DNA from: Desulfurococcaceae archaeon
Lineage (GTDB): Archaea; Thermoproteota; Thermoprotei_A; Sulfolobales; Ignisphaeraceae
Reading direction: 5' to 3'
Length of the DNA stretch: 64,000 nucleotides
Assembly: GCA_020832925.1 (NCBI GenBank)
Contig: JAJHRF010000001.1
Coordinates: forward strand, 108,384-172,383
The position numbers and the translations under genes were made by a program. The notes under the pieces were generated by a model. The model made no database searches. It was given only the letters and a program-made list of their open reading frames with translations, and was not told the origin of the DNA. Numbering within the stretch: position 1 is the stretch's first letter; each line of letters starts with the position of its first letter. Of this stretch, positions 55,579 to 63,528 are shown piece by piece.

Positions 55579-57641
55579 GACTTGTATTAAGTTATAAATA
55601 TAGTAAATATATAGACTTAAACGATAAAGTTAACGCAATTGCTACCTTAAGCATGTTTGATTTTGTACACATAGTGTTGGAAGGGGTTGTCGCACATCCA
55701 GAGATCTTAGCAAATATGAGTATTGGTGAAGGTGAACTAGTTCTTCAGAAACCATGTGAAAACCCTGTTGTTATAGATAAAGATAATGTAGTTTGTAATG
55801 CAGAAGGATTCTCTCATACCGAATTTGGTGTAGCTCTTAAGAAATCTGTTGGAGGTTATACGATGAGTTCACGAAAATTCTTGTGGAGATGTGAAGATGT
55901 TAAATATCTTTCTGTACCGGGGGCATTTATAGCTGCATGTTTTGATGGTAAGTATACAAACGTTGTGTTAACGTCGTATAACGGGTTATTTTACGAAGAA
56001 GCGGTCTATAGACGTAAGCCTACCAATGTTTCTCTAGGCTATAAATTAGCCACTGTAACGTTTAATGATGGAAGAAGCATTATTATAGCTTATCCTAATC
56101 GAATTATTGAGGTAGGAATGCCTACGGAAGCTATATGTTTAACTCCTAGAGACGAGTTCCTAGTGTTATCCAAGAACACTATCGTTGAAGTTGGGCATGA
56201 AGAGTTGAGACCATTAGTACTTGTTAACTCTAAACCTATATTCAAAGGATTTTTCTACACATTACCTGTATTTCAATTAGGTAATGCTTTATATGTGTTA
56301 GATGGGGGCTCGCTTGTGAAGAAAATCGATGTTAAAGGAAATGCGACAGCATGGAATATAGTTGTTGACGATGCTTTTATAGATTTGTTTATCTATAGCC
56401 CATCTTTAAAATTAGACTTGATTACAAGAAAAGAGCTTAACACTAGATGTTGGGCAACATCTGAAGGTGTTGTATGTTGTAGAAATTCTTGGTGTGGGTT
56501 AATAGAGAATGGGGAAACAGTTATTGAGTTGGAACCTCTAAACGAAGTCCATGGATTTATAGTTAGAAGTGATAGCTATGTAAAAGTTCATAGTGATTTA
56601 GGTAAGTATACAGTTAATGACGTAGTTAAGATTGTAGATGAAAAAGCTTCTTTACTAAAACCTAGAAGCTACGTTTTATCGATTGAACATCTTCTAGGCT
56701 TTACAGAAGCTATTTTTGAATCTTCTGCAAAATCTATTAAAGTCGATGTAGGGGAAATAGTCGTGTATAATTCTTCGGGCATTCATGAATGCGGAGGTTT
56801 TGCTTACGGTATAGCGAATGTTAAGGTTATTGAGAAACCTAGTAGGGTTATCATAAAGATCGGCGATAGTGTTGTTAAAGATGCAGGTATTGTTGAGTTT
56901 TGTACCAATAACACTGAACTTATACCTGTAATAGCTCTAGATACTGTAACTAATGACGTATTACAGCTTTTCGAGACCAAACCTGAGGTAAGATATATCC
57001 CCACCCCTAAGATCGATGTCAAGCTTAGACATTTTGAGAAGTATTCTGAAGTTGAAATCGTTAAGGATAATGATGTAGAGGTTGTAAAAGCTAAGCTATG
57101 TTGCAGCGACGTGTGTAATGATATGCCTAAACGTATCGAAAACTGTGAATTACCTGCTTTTATAGAGCTCAAAGTTAAGAAAAAAGGGTTTATCTATAGC
57201 TATAGGTTCGATATTGTGATACCGGATCTTCTAGATAAAGTTTTGGGAACTATTAAAGGTTTTAAAACTAGAGTTGTGAGAGTTGGTAGAGGAGGCTTTA
57301 CAGCATATGGGGTTATACCAAAGCAACCCGCTATACCCCCTATACAGAGCATGCAAGTATATATCGCTCCCAAAAATATAACCTTAGAGTTCGTATCGAG
57401 ATCTGTTGGTAGAGGGCTTATTGTTTTAAGTAACGGTTTCATTGAAGGCTTTATCTTGAGAGAGGGTATGAATTTAATAGAAGTTCCGTTTAGTGATAAG
57501 ATGTATATAGTACTTCAAACAAATCTTAAGTGGATCTACAGCCTTGAATTTAAACCAGGGCAACTGTTATTAGTAGCGAAGATCCAAGCCGAAGCTGTTG
57601 CAAAAATTCTTAAGAAACTTCTAGGAGGTCAAGATTCCTAA
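55575..57641 (+). CDS. Large beta-rich protein of unknown function (UpsX-like by position)
   Basis: This 688-residue protein was not recognised. It is largely beta-stranded with many cysteines (CCRNSWCG, KLCCSDVCND) and has no signal peptide or clear membrane helix; it ends in an amphipathic helix (VAKIQAEAVAKILKKLL). By size and place beside pilus genes it recalls UpsX of the Sulfolobus Ups operon, but no sequence match is claimed. The start ATG overlaps the preceding stop (ATGA), so translation is coupled. It has no recognised catalytic motif. Confidence 0.6.
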   Translation: MRLVLSYKYSKYIDLNDKVNAIATLSMFDFVHIVLEGVVAHPEILANMSIGEGELVLQKPCENPVVIDKDNVVCNAEGFSHTEFGVALKKSVGGYTMSSRKFLWRCEDVKYLSVPGAFIAACFDGKYTNVVLTSYNGLFYEEAVYRRKPTNVSLGYKLATVTFNDGRSIIIAYPNRIIEVGMPTEAICLTPRDEFLVLSKNTIVEVGHEELRPLVLVNSKPIFKGFFYTLPVFQLGNALYVLDGGSLVKKIDVKGNATAWNIVVDDAFIDLFIYSPSLKLDLITRKELNTRCWATSEGVVCCRNSWCGLIENGETVIELEPLNEVHGFIVRSDSYVKVHSDLGKYTVNDVVKIVDEKASLLKPRSYVLSIEHLLGFTEAIFESSAKSIKVDVGEIVVYNSSGIHECGGFAYGIANVKVIEKPSRVIIKIGDSVVKDAGIVEFCTNNTELIPVIALDTVTNDVLQLFETKPEVRYIPTPKIDVKLRHFEKYSEVEIVKDNDVEVVKAKLCCSDVCNDMPKRIENCELPAFIELKVKKKGFIYSYRFDIVIPDLLDKVLGTIKGFKTRVVRVGRGGFTAYGVIPKQPAIPPIQSMQVYIAPKNITLEFVSRSVGRGLIVLSNGFIEGFILREGMNLIEVPFSDKMYIVLQTNLKWIYSLEFKPGQLLLVAKIQAEAVAKILKKLLGGQDS

Positions 57642-57742
57642 AAGTGTTACGGAGATTAAGCTATTAGATAGGAGTTTATGGAGAGCATCAATACTGCTAA
57701 TTGTTAATATTTCGAGAGAATAAGGATCTGATCTTCGATTCC

Positions 57743-57753
57743 AGTTTTTAAAC
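57743..57753 (+). promoter_or_regulatory. TATA-like element before the pilin-like pair
   Basis: GTTTTTAAACA at 57743-57753 lies about 25-30 bases upstream of the GGTGG...TTG start at 57778. It would give the two large pilin-like genes a promoter of their own. Confidence 0.4.
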
Positions 57754-57777
57754 AGTTCTTTCTTATGGTGGACAAAG

Positions 57778-58737
57778 TTGCTAAGAAAAGCTATTTCGAA
57801 TCTAGTAGCAGGTCTAGTACTATCTATAGTGTTAGCTAGTGCTTTAGGATTTTACTTGTACTGGGTTAGGATGCAAACCAAAAAACTTCCTCAGCAACCC
57901 CCGGAGCCCTGTCCGACAACCGTTATGACCGTGGCTAACTCCAGCGTTAACAGCTTGTTTATAGTGTTTACAGGCGATATGAGTAACGAATACCTGTTCA
58001 TAGTTGTTATAAACACTAGCCAGGGAGCACCAGCACCTCTACAAGCAGTGGTATCCAGCCCTATCAATGCGTACTTCAACCAGCTCTCCCCGCAGGATAT
58101 CGCAAAGCTAACCTCAAGCCCGACAGGCTTCGACATGATATTCAGCGGAGCACTCCCTTCGCAAACTTCTTACAGTGTGAACAACTTAACGTTCTCAACG
58201 GTTAGGCAAACACCTTGGTATAGCCAGCTACAGCAGAACAACTATTACGCCTTCCAGTTCATCTTCACAGCAAGCCCCAAAACCAGTGCTATGTACAGCT
58301 TCAGGCTCACAGCTGTTGGTGCATATGAGATCCTCGTTATTGATGCCATCAGGGGCTATATAATCAATAGAACGGGCTACTACACCCAGAACACAGCCGA
58401 CCTTAAGCAGGTAAACACGCCAATAGCACTTAATGTTCCTCTATACATAAGCAGCATCTACACAATCATTGTTAGGCAGGTTATATGGTATCAGCAGGTA
58501 GTTGATCAGCAATCCCCATACCTATGGTTGGAGATCTCCAGCTACATAGCTTCACAACAATCACCACCAAGCTATTCACCGACTACCTTCGCGGTTCTAA
58601 GCAATTATTTCACAGCATACGTCACCGATGTCATAGCTGTACCTGGCCAGAGCAAAGGCTATACACACAGCTTCACAATCAATGGCATCCCGCTGTACTG
58701 GGTATGCAGAGGCTATATAGCACCTATCCAGAGGTGA
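57778..58737 (+). CDS. Large type IV pilin-like surface protein
   Basis: This 319-residue protein starts MLRKAISNLVAGLVLSIVLASAL, a class III-type signal (cleavage after KA) followed by a hydrophobic helix. The rest is a large exposed domain rich in Ser, Gln, Tyr and Pro with a Pro-rich linker (KLPQQPPEPCP). The start is TTG 57778 with GGTGG seven bases upstream. Its composition is markedly richer in G+C and AGC/CTC/TAC codons than the preceding genes. It ends on TGA 58735-58737, next to the following gene in the same frame. An adhesin-like role is inferred. Confidence 0.72.
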   Translation: MLRKAISNLVAGLVLSIVLASALGFYLYWVRMQTKKLPQQPPEPCPTTVMTVANSSVNSLFIVFTGDMSNEYLFIVVINTSQGAPAPLQAVVSSPINAYFNQLSPQDIAKLTSSPTGFDMIFSGALPSQTSYSVNNLTFSTVRQTPWYSQLQQNNYYAFQFIFTASPKTSAMYSFRLTAVGAYEILVIDAIRGYIINRTGYYTQNTADLKQVNTPIALNVPLYISSIYTIIVRQVIWYQQVVDQQSPYLWLEISSYIASQQSPPSYSPTTFAVLSNYFTAYVTDVIAVPGQSKGYTHSFTINGIPLYWVCRGYIAPIQR

Positions 58738-58746
58738 TGCTCTATA
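58731..58746 (+). promoter_or_regulatory. Perfect Shine-Dalgarno followed by an ATA codon
   Basis: GAGGTGAT at 58731-58738 matches the archaeal anti-Shine-Dalgarno closely. Five bases later ATA (58744-58746) is the only codon that could start the following frame upstream of its signal peptide. ATG 58737-58739 overlaps the previous stop but reaches a stop after four codons in a different frame. Confidence 0.55.
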
Positions 58747-60636
58747 GGTAGGTACAGGCTTCTGAAAGGCCAGGCTGAGGTTATAGCTATTTTCGCGATG
58801 GCTCTCCTCATAGCTATACTTGTAGCAATTGTTGTTAGAGGGCTTGCGCTTCAGAAGCAGGTGTACCAAAGAGTCGAGCAGAAGGTTAGAGAAGCTTACC
58901 AGGTAGTTATGAGTGGTGGTCTGAGGGGTAGGGTAGTCAACGACACAGTCTACTTATCCTCGGGTATACCTGTGAAGGTCTACAGCATAGCTATACATAA
59001 CGGTACAGCTATACTGTGGAGCAACCCATCGAGGATAGAGAGGTACCCGAAATACACAGTGATATCAATGCCCTTGATGGAGATAACAAACTTTGAGGTA
59101 GCTGTGTACAGAGGATCTCTAGCGGATCTGGTTGAGCAGTGCAGAGCATGGGTAGTACTGGTAACAGATAGAGGTTTGTTCAAATGGTGCTCAACAGTAG
59201 TTGTTAAGTACGTAAACAGCACGGAGGTGAGCATTGCTGGCTTTGTGAAACTTTTAGGGGATTTCGATGTGCGTTACGTAGGTAACATAACCTTCTACAC
59301 ACTCTACCTCGTTAGGAATGTAACGGCTAGCGGCGATGCTTCGAGTAGCTCTACCATAACCAACGAGAGAACGACTCTCTACCCCGTTGTGTTGTTCTAC
59401 AACAGCAAATTTATAGATGTTGCTGAGAGGTGGGTACCCGGCACTACGAGGGTCAATATCACGCTGAGGAACATCGTTACGGGGGATACAGCGTGGCTTC
59501 TTTTTGATGTAGCGAACGGCAGTGTCGTATCTAGGAGGACCCCCACCAACAGCTCCAACAGCTACTACGTGATTCTGTGGTATAGCGGGGGATCCGCTGT
59601 GAAGACTATGCAGCCTATAAGCATCGGGGGTATAGACGTCTTCGTATTCACGGTGTACTACAGCGGCAACTCGTACTACCTACTCGACCTCTTCAGCATG
59701 CAGAGAATATCTATCTACACAGGGTCTGCTACAAGCTACTCGGTTTCCCGGGACGTTAGGACAGGCGATGTGGCAGACGCTATTAAGCGGTGCTACGGGG
59801 TTAGCGCAGACCCCTCTAGAACTGGCGCCTCGTATGTCTTCAGCATATATACATCGTATATACAGGAGCTCTACATAGCGGTCGTGAACACCGTCACCAA
59901 AGCCTCGACATCTGCAAGCGTCAGAGCTCTAGCAGTATCCATGAACGCTGTTGTCTATAGAAACCCTTACGAAGAGTTCCTCTACGGTAAAAATTACTAT
60001 ACGTTAGAGCTCTTTAGAACCAGCATATCATCGCCTATAGCTGTAGCGTACAGTATTTCACATAGGAATGACGGCTGTAGTGGGTGCTCGACATCAGCAT
60101 CAAGTACAAACACATCGGCTAGGATTGAGAAGCTGTGCTGCGGATGTGGAGGTACTAACAGCGGGCATTTCCTAGTGAAAGCAGAGGGAAGGATGGCTTT
60201 GCCGAGCGGCGCCTCGGTACCGATAGGGGTTCTCGCATACATGAGGATAGCCAACTCACAGCCACCACAACTACCACCAGCAACACCGGTAACAACAACG
60301 GCAGTTGAAGGAGGGTACACGATCTTTCCAGCGTGGATATACGAAAGATTTGTAGTTGAATCGCTCACATCGGTAAGGGTATACGCATACGTATACACAA
60401 CAGAGAATGTAGACCCAAGTAAGTGGCGAATAGAGTGGAGGATCTACCGCGTAGGGGAGTCAAACCCTGAAGTAAAAGTTACGTATCCGTTGCAAAGGGT
60501 TAGTGGAAGAGTATCTCACGGTCTTGGTGGATACATGGAGATACCTGTGAACGGAACTACAGTAGCATATGTATATCGCCTCACAGAGAACGGTCAATGG
60601 GAAAAAGTAGGCGAACACCTATTTAGATGGGGTTAA
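58744..60636 (+). CDS. Large pilin-like surface protein with atypical start
   Basis: This roughly 630-residue protein has the class III signal LLKGQAEVIAIFAMALLIAI (cut expected after KG), a hydrophobic helix, a large beta-rich exposed part, and a Cys-rich patch (GCSGC, CCGCGG, about 435-465). The usual first ATG, 58798, lies inside the hydrophobic helix and would lose the signal. The frame is open back to the preceding TGA and contains no ATG, GTG or TTG. ATA 58744 with a perfect ribosome-binding site five bases upstream is proposed; a one-base sequence error is the alternative. Codon use is GC-shifted like its neighbour. Confidence 0.65.
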   Translation: MGRYRLLKGQAEVIAIFAMALLIAILVAIVVRGLALQKQVYQRVEQKVREAYQVVMSGGLRGRVVNDTVYLSSGIPVKVYSIAIHNGTAILWSNPSRIERYPKYTVISMPLMEITNFEVAVYRGSLADLVEQCRAWVVLVTDRGLFKWCSTVVVKYVNSTEVSIAGFVKLLGDFDVRYVGNITFYTLYLVRNVTASGDASSSSTITNERTTLYPVVLFYNSKFIDVAERWVPGTTRVNITLRNIVTGDTAWLLFDVANGSVVSRRTPTNSSNSYYVILWYSGGSAVKTMQPISIGGIDVFVFTVYYSGNSYYLLDLFSMQRISIYTGSATSYSVSRDVRTGDVADAIKRCYGVSADPSRTGASYVFSIYTSYIQELYIAVVNTVTKASTSASVRALAVSMNAVVYRNPYEEFLYGKNYYTLELFRTSISSPIAVAYSISHRNDGCSGCSTSASSTNTSARIEKLCCGCGGTNSGHFLVKAEGRMALPSGASVPIGVLAYMRIANSQPPQLPPATPVTTTAVEGGYTIFPAWIYERFVVESLTSVRVYAYVYTTENVDPSKWRIEWRIYRVGESNPEVKVTYPLQRVSGRVSHGLGGYMEIPVNGTTVAYVYRLTENGQWEKVGEHLFRWG

Positions 60637-60688
60637 AGACATTTATTAGGGTTTTTTAGGGCTGTTTATTGTCAGTTAGGAGCTAGGT

Positions 60689-61025
60689 ATGAGTAGTGGA
60701 TCTGAGAGGTTGTTGAAACCTAGTGAGTTCTGCAGGATTGTTGGTATTAGTTATCGTACTTTTAAGAGATGGGTTTCTGAGAGTAGGATAAGAGTTGTTA
60801 GAACACCAACAGGTAGGATTAGAGTTCCCTACAGCGAGGTTGTGAAAAATTATTGGTGGGTTTGATAAGGGTGCTGGGCTGAAATATCGCCAAGAACTCA
60901 TAGAGGAATTAACAAGGGTTATCACATCATACACCGAAAAACTCTATCCACACAACCCCGACAAGAGAAAGAGGCTTATTGAAGGCTTCAAAAAGCTGTT
61001 AGAAGAGGTTGAGAAGAGTAATTGA
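60689..61025 (+). pseudogene. tnpA: IS607-family TnpA serine recombinase, catalytic domain deleted
   Basis: ATG 60689 opens a 58-codon frame that is the MerR-like DNA-binding head: LLKPSEFCRIVGISYRTFKR and TPTGRIRVPYSEVV. It stops at 60863-60865. A second frame, open from 60846 to TGA 61023-61025, encodes the recombinase C-terminal tail (QELIEELTRVITSYTEKLYP). The resolvase catalytic domain, with the active Ser, is absent. The two pieces are in different frames, so the deletion is followed by a frame break. It cannot catalyse excision by itself. Confidence 0.78.
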
Positions 61026-62298
61026 AGTTACTAGAACAGTTATTGTTAAGTCTACTCCTCTACCTAGGAAGTTGTTTAGAGTTTTTGTAGAGCTTGAGGG
61101 TATGTATAGGAATATTGTTGAGCAACTAGTTCTATATGCTGTGAAGAACGGGATCACCAGTTTCACAAGACTCAAAGCATTGAAGTATAGAGAGTTGAGG
61201 TCTCTGTATCCGCAGCTACTATCACACTACGTATACACAGTATGCCAGGATGTATCTACTAGGGTTAAGAGCTTTCTGAGGTTGAAGAGGAGAGGCTTGG
61301 CAAAGAGTGATTACCCAGCAGTTAATAGGGTCTCCATATGGCTTGACGACCACCTGTGGAGAGTAAGGAGCTTAACAAGCATTGAGATAGCGACTCACAG
61401 AGGGTGGGTCACTATTGAGTTAGAGCTTCACAAGCAGTACTGGAGATACTTGAATAGTAGCTGGAGACTTGCTTCTGAAGCCAAGGTGAAGCTTGATAAG
61501 AGAAATAGACAGCTAATCATTTACCTGACTTTTAAGAAAAGCGTCGAGGCATACAAGCCTAGGGGATTCACAGTTGCTGACATTAACGAGAATCACGTTG
61601 TTGTACTAGTTGATGATAAGGTATACCTCTTTGAGACTGGCTTTAGAGACGTGGTCTTGGGCTACTACTACCGTAGGAAGAGGATTCAAGAAAGATATGA
61701 TAAACTCTATGGCGTTAACTGTAGGGTTAAGAGAAGAATCTTTAGAAAGTTGAAGGAGAGGAGAAAGAAGAGTGATTTGAAGTGGAAGTTGGCGAACATC
61801 ATTGTTAGAGTTGCTAAAGAAAAGCAATACGCTATTGTCCTAGAGAAGCTTGGCATGAACCCCGCTAAAGAAATGATTAGCCGTGTTAAGGATGACCAGC
61901 TCAGGCATAGAATATATCAAGCATCATTCAAAGGAGTTCAGAAAGCTATTGAGGAGAAGGCTAGAGAATATGGAGTTCCAGTAATCTATGTAAACCCGAG
62001 GAACACCTCCAAGATATGCCCAATACACAACGCTAAGATAATCTACAGTAATGGTAGTAGAGTTGGTAGGTGCTCTGAGGGCGGAGAGCTCTGGCACAGA
62101 GACATAGTAGCATGCTATAACCTGCTCCTCAGAGCCCACCTAGGCGATGGGAGCGTTGCTCCAAGCCTAGGCGGGTTTACACTAGATGGGAGCTCCATTC
62201 CGTTGGGCTCAACAGCCACCCATGACCCCACAGGGATTTGGGAATCCCTGTGGATGAGGTGGAAGTCCCTAGATGAGACCCTGAAAAACCTGAAATGA
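61009..62298 (+). CDS. tnpB: TnpB RNA-guided nuclease of an IS607-type element
   Basis: This 429-residue TnpB is a RuvC-like nuclease that cuts DNA guided by an omega RNA from the element's right end; it is an ancestor of Cas12. The RuvC triad looks intact: D191 (VADINEN), E279 (AIVLEKLG) and D365 (WHRDIVACYN). The zinc-ribbon is of an unusual kind with C337, H340 and C355 visible, not the full CxxC...CxxC. The start is TTG 61009, overlapping the tnpA tail by 17 bases, with GAGGT beside it. It looks functional. Confidence 0.88.
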   Translation: MRRVIEVTRTVIVKSTPLPRKLFRVFVELEGMYRNIVEQLVLYAVKNGITSFTRLKALKYRELRSLYPQLLSHYVYTVCQDVSTRVKSFLRLKRRGLAKSDYPAVNRVSIWLDDHLWRVRSLTSIEIATHRGWVTIELELHKQYWRYLNSSWRLASEAKVKLDKRNRQLIIYLTFKKSVEAYKPRGFTVADINENHVVVLVDDKVYLFETGFRDVVLGYYYRRKRIQERYDKLYGVNCRVKRRIFRKLKERRKKSDLKWKLANIIVRVAKEKQYAIVLEKLGMNPAKEMISRVKDDQLRHRIYQASFKGVQKAIEEKAREYGVPVIYVNPRNTSKICPIHNAKIIYSNGSRVGRCSEGGELWHRDIVACYNLLLRAHLGDGSVAPSLGGFTLDGSSIPLGSTATHDPTGIWESLWMRWKSLDETLKNLK

Positions 62299-62319
62299 AG
62301 GGAATGACCATCTAGGGAC
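62228..62319 (+). ncRNA. Omega-RNA-like structured right end of the IS607 element
   Basis: Two perfect 11-bp stems lie at the end of tnpB. CCACAGGGATT (62228-62238) pairs with AATCCCTGTGG (62243-62253) around TGGG. GTCCCTAGATG (62265-62275) pairs with CATCTAGGGAC (62309-62319) across 33 bases that contain the tnpB stop. Overlap of a folded RNA with the tnpB 3' end is the known arrangement for omega RNA. The guide would be the sequence just past the right end of the element. Confidence 0.6.
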
Positions 62320-62380
62320 AAACGGTTAAAAACAAAGTCAACCAGTTTTCTCTACATGTTCTAACAGCTATTAACATATA

Positions 62381-62536
62381 ATAGCAACCATCGAGAGGTC
62401 TGCAGCTGTAGAGAAGCTGGTAATGATAACCGTGATCCAAACTGTTGAGATGCTCAATGTTAACTCAATAATTATTGTAGCAGGTGCTACGCTATTGCTA
62501 GATATCGCTATGGATTTGCTTATCGAGAGAAGGTAG
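62381..62536 (+). pseudogene. Possible hydrophobic gene fragment
   Basis: A frame open from about 62375 to TAG 62534-62536 encodes a peptide containing VEMLNVNSIIIVAGATLLLDI, which reads like a membrane-protein end rather than chance sequence; ABC permease tails are one possible source. The only ATG is at 62423, leaving 37 residues. It may be a remnant left beside the mobile element. Identification is uncertain. Confidence 0.25.
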
Positions 62537-62819
62537 TAACCTTGTAACTACCGAGTTAAGTGTTAAAGCTAAATCTATTTATTCTCCGTTAAATGGTGCA
62601 TGTACATAGACTAGATCTTCTCAGTGGTTTATGTTTAGATCTAGGGATCTTAAGTTCAGAAGATAGTTGAAAATATTCGTATTCACCTTCGCTAGAAAGC
62701 ATATAGCATATTCCGATCTTGATAGGTGGGAGTACACGTGCGTTGTGAAGGTCTTGATATGTATAAACATAATGATTAAGAAAAGGATATGATAGTGTAC
62801 ACGTATTTATTCTATTGTG
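62537..62819. other. Gene-free stretch between the IS607 element and tRNA-Arg
   Basis: No gene, tRNA or C/D box set was found here. A frame from TTG 62667 to 62792 (41 codons) has no recognised content and no good ribosome-binding site. Confidence 0.3.
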
Positions 62820-62897
62820 TGGCGGGCCCGCGGGGATTTGAACCCCGGACCACCGGCTTAGGAGGCCGGCGCTCTCTCCTGGCTGAGCTACGGGCCC
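62820..62897 (-). tRNA. tRNA-Arg (anticodon CCT)
   Basis: Read on the minus strand, the acceptor GGGCCCG (62897-62891) pairs with CGGGCCC (62830-62824). The anticodon arm is CCGGC-CTCCTAA-GCCGG, giving CCT for AGG codons. The T arm is CGGGG-TTCAAAT-CCCCG. The discriminator is G at 62823, and CCA is encoded at 62822-62820. No intron is seen. Confidence 0.97.
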
Positions 62898-62934
62898 TTA
62901 GGCGGCCTATCCCTATATTACTCCCAATGTCTAA

Positions 62935-62944
62935 GTTTTTATAC
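62935..62944 (-). promoter_or_regulatory. TATA box of tRNA-Arg
   Basis: On the minus strand GTATAAAAAC covers 62944-62935. Transcription would begin near 62913, leaving about 16 bases of leader before the mature tRNA 5' end at 62897. Confidence 0.65.
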
Positions 62945-63221
62945 TTTTTGATTAAGTTATTTATATATTGCTAACAATATCAACATACTCAGCTATATTG
63001 CAATATTAATTAAGTGCTTAGTATAAACTGTTTGAGGGATTGATGTAACTGATGATGTAGATAAAGGATTACGAAATTGAGATACCCTTTGGGATTCTAC
63101 ATATAAGTAAATGAAGACTACACAAAGAAGCGTAAAACAAAATATATAATAGATAATAGTCTTTGAGAATCCTAGGCGCATTCTATATAGTACATAGTAC
63201 TTTGATAAACGTTTACAACTG

Positions 63222-63262
63222 AAAGCCTTGTCCTTCAGGACGGGGAGGAGGTCAGGAAGATT
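63222..63262 (+). mobile_element. Orphan IS605/TnpB-type right end (hairpin plus GAGGTCAG)
   Basis: GAAAGCCTTGTCCTTCAGGACGGGG followed by AGGAGGTCAG forms a GTCC-TTCA-GGAC hairpin and the GAGGTC tail typical of crenarchaeal IS605-type right ends. No tnpB or tnpA lies next to it, so it is a remnant or a small non-autonomous element. Recognition is from memory of such ends. Confidence 0.5.
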
Positions 63263-63528
63263 TTGTATGGTATCCTAGGTCTCGAGGAACAGTTGAACAT
63301 CGTAATCGATACTCATTGATGAATATAGTAAGGATCTTTATCTTGGTTATTAAATCGTCATAGAATAGAAGGAAATATTGGATACGGCGAGAGTTAGCAT
63401 AGCTAAAGAAGTTGCGAGGTTTCTTTGATAAAACAATGCTTTTACTAGATTTCTACGTAATGTAAATAATAAGCATCTATATCATAGCTATAGTGTCATT
63501 GTTTTACTGCTTTACTTTAGAGATATTG

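Larger units (their letters stand above)
60637..62335 (+). mobile_element. IS607-type element with defective TnpA and intact TnpB
   Basis: This unit holds a broken IS607 recombinase gene, a full tnpB and a structured right end. IS607 elements use a serine recombinase and have no terminal repeats, so the exact ends are uncertain. GGTTAAA occurs on the left (from about 60632) and again after the right hairpin (62324-62330), which could mark the recombination sites, but this is a weak hint. The element follows the G+C-rich pilin-like pair. Confidence 0.7.
62898..63528. other. Gene-poor stretch with an IS end
   Basis: This AT-rich stretch has the tRNA-Arg promoter near its left end and the IS605-type end at 63222-63262. 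A 62-codon minus frame at 63181-62993 encodes a peptide with a hydrophobic helix (IIYYIFCFTLLCVVFIYLY), but it has no ribosome-binding site and is not called. No other gene was found. Confidence 0.35.

Noticed and set aside
58798..60636. ATG 58798 as the start of the large pilin-like gene
   Set aside because: It falls within the hydrophobic helix and would remove the class III signal peptide and processing site.
62667..62792. TTG-started 41-codon frame between the IS607 element and tRNA-Arg
   Set aside because: No ribosome-binding site, no recognisable content.
62789..62974. Plus-strand 61-codon frame containing GPRGFEPRTTGLGGRR
   Set aside because: It is the antisense reading of tRNA-Arg(CCT), a well-known spurious translation.
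63050..63065. Plus-strand CTGATGATG resembling a C box
   Set aside because: No CTGA D box follows at a plausible distance.
62993..63181. Minus-strand 62-codon frame with a hydrophobic helix
   Set aside because: It has no ribosome-binding site or recognised homology, and an AT-rich intergenic region can give this by chance.
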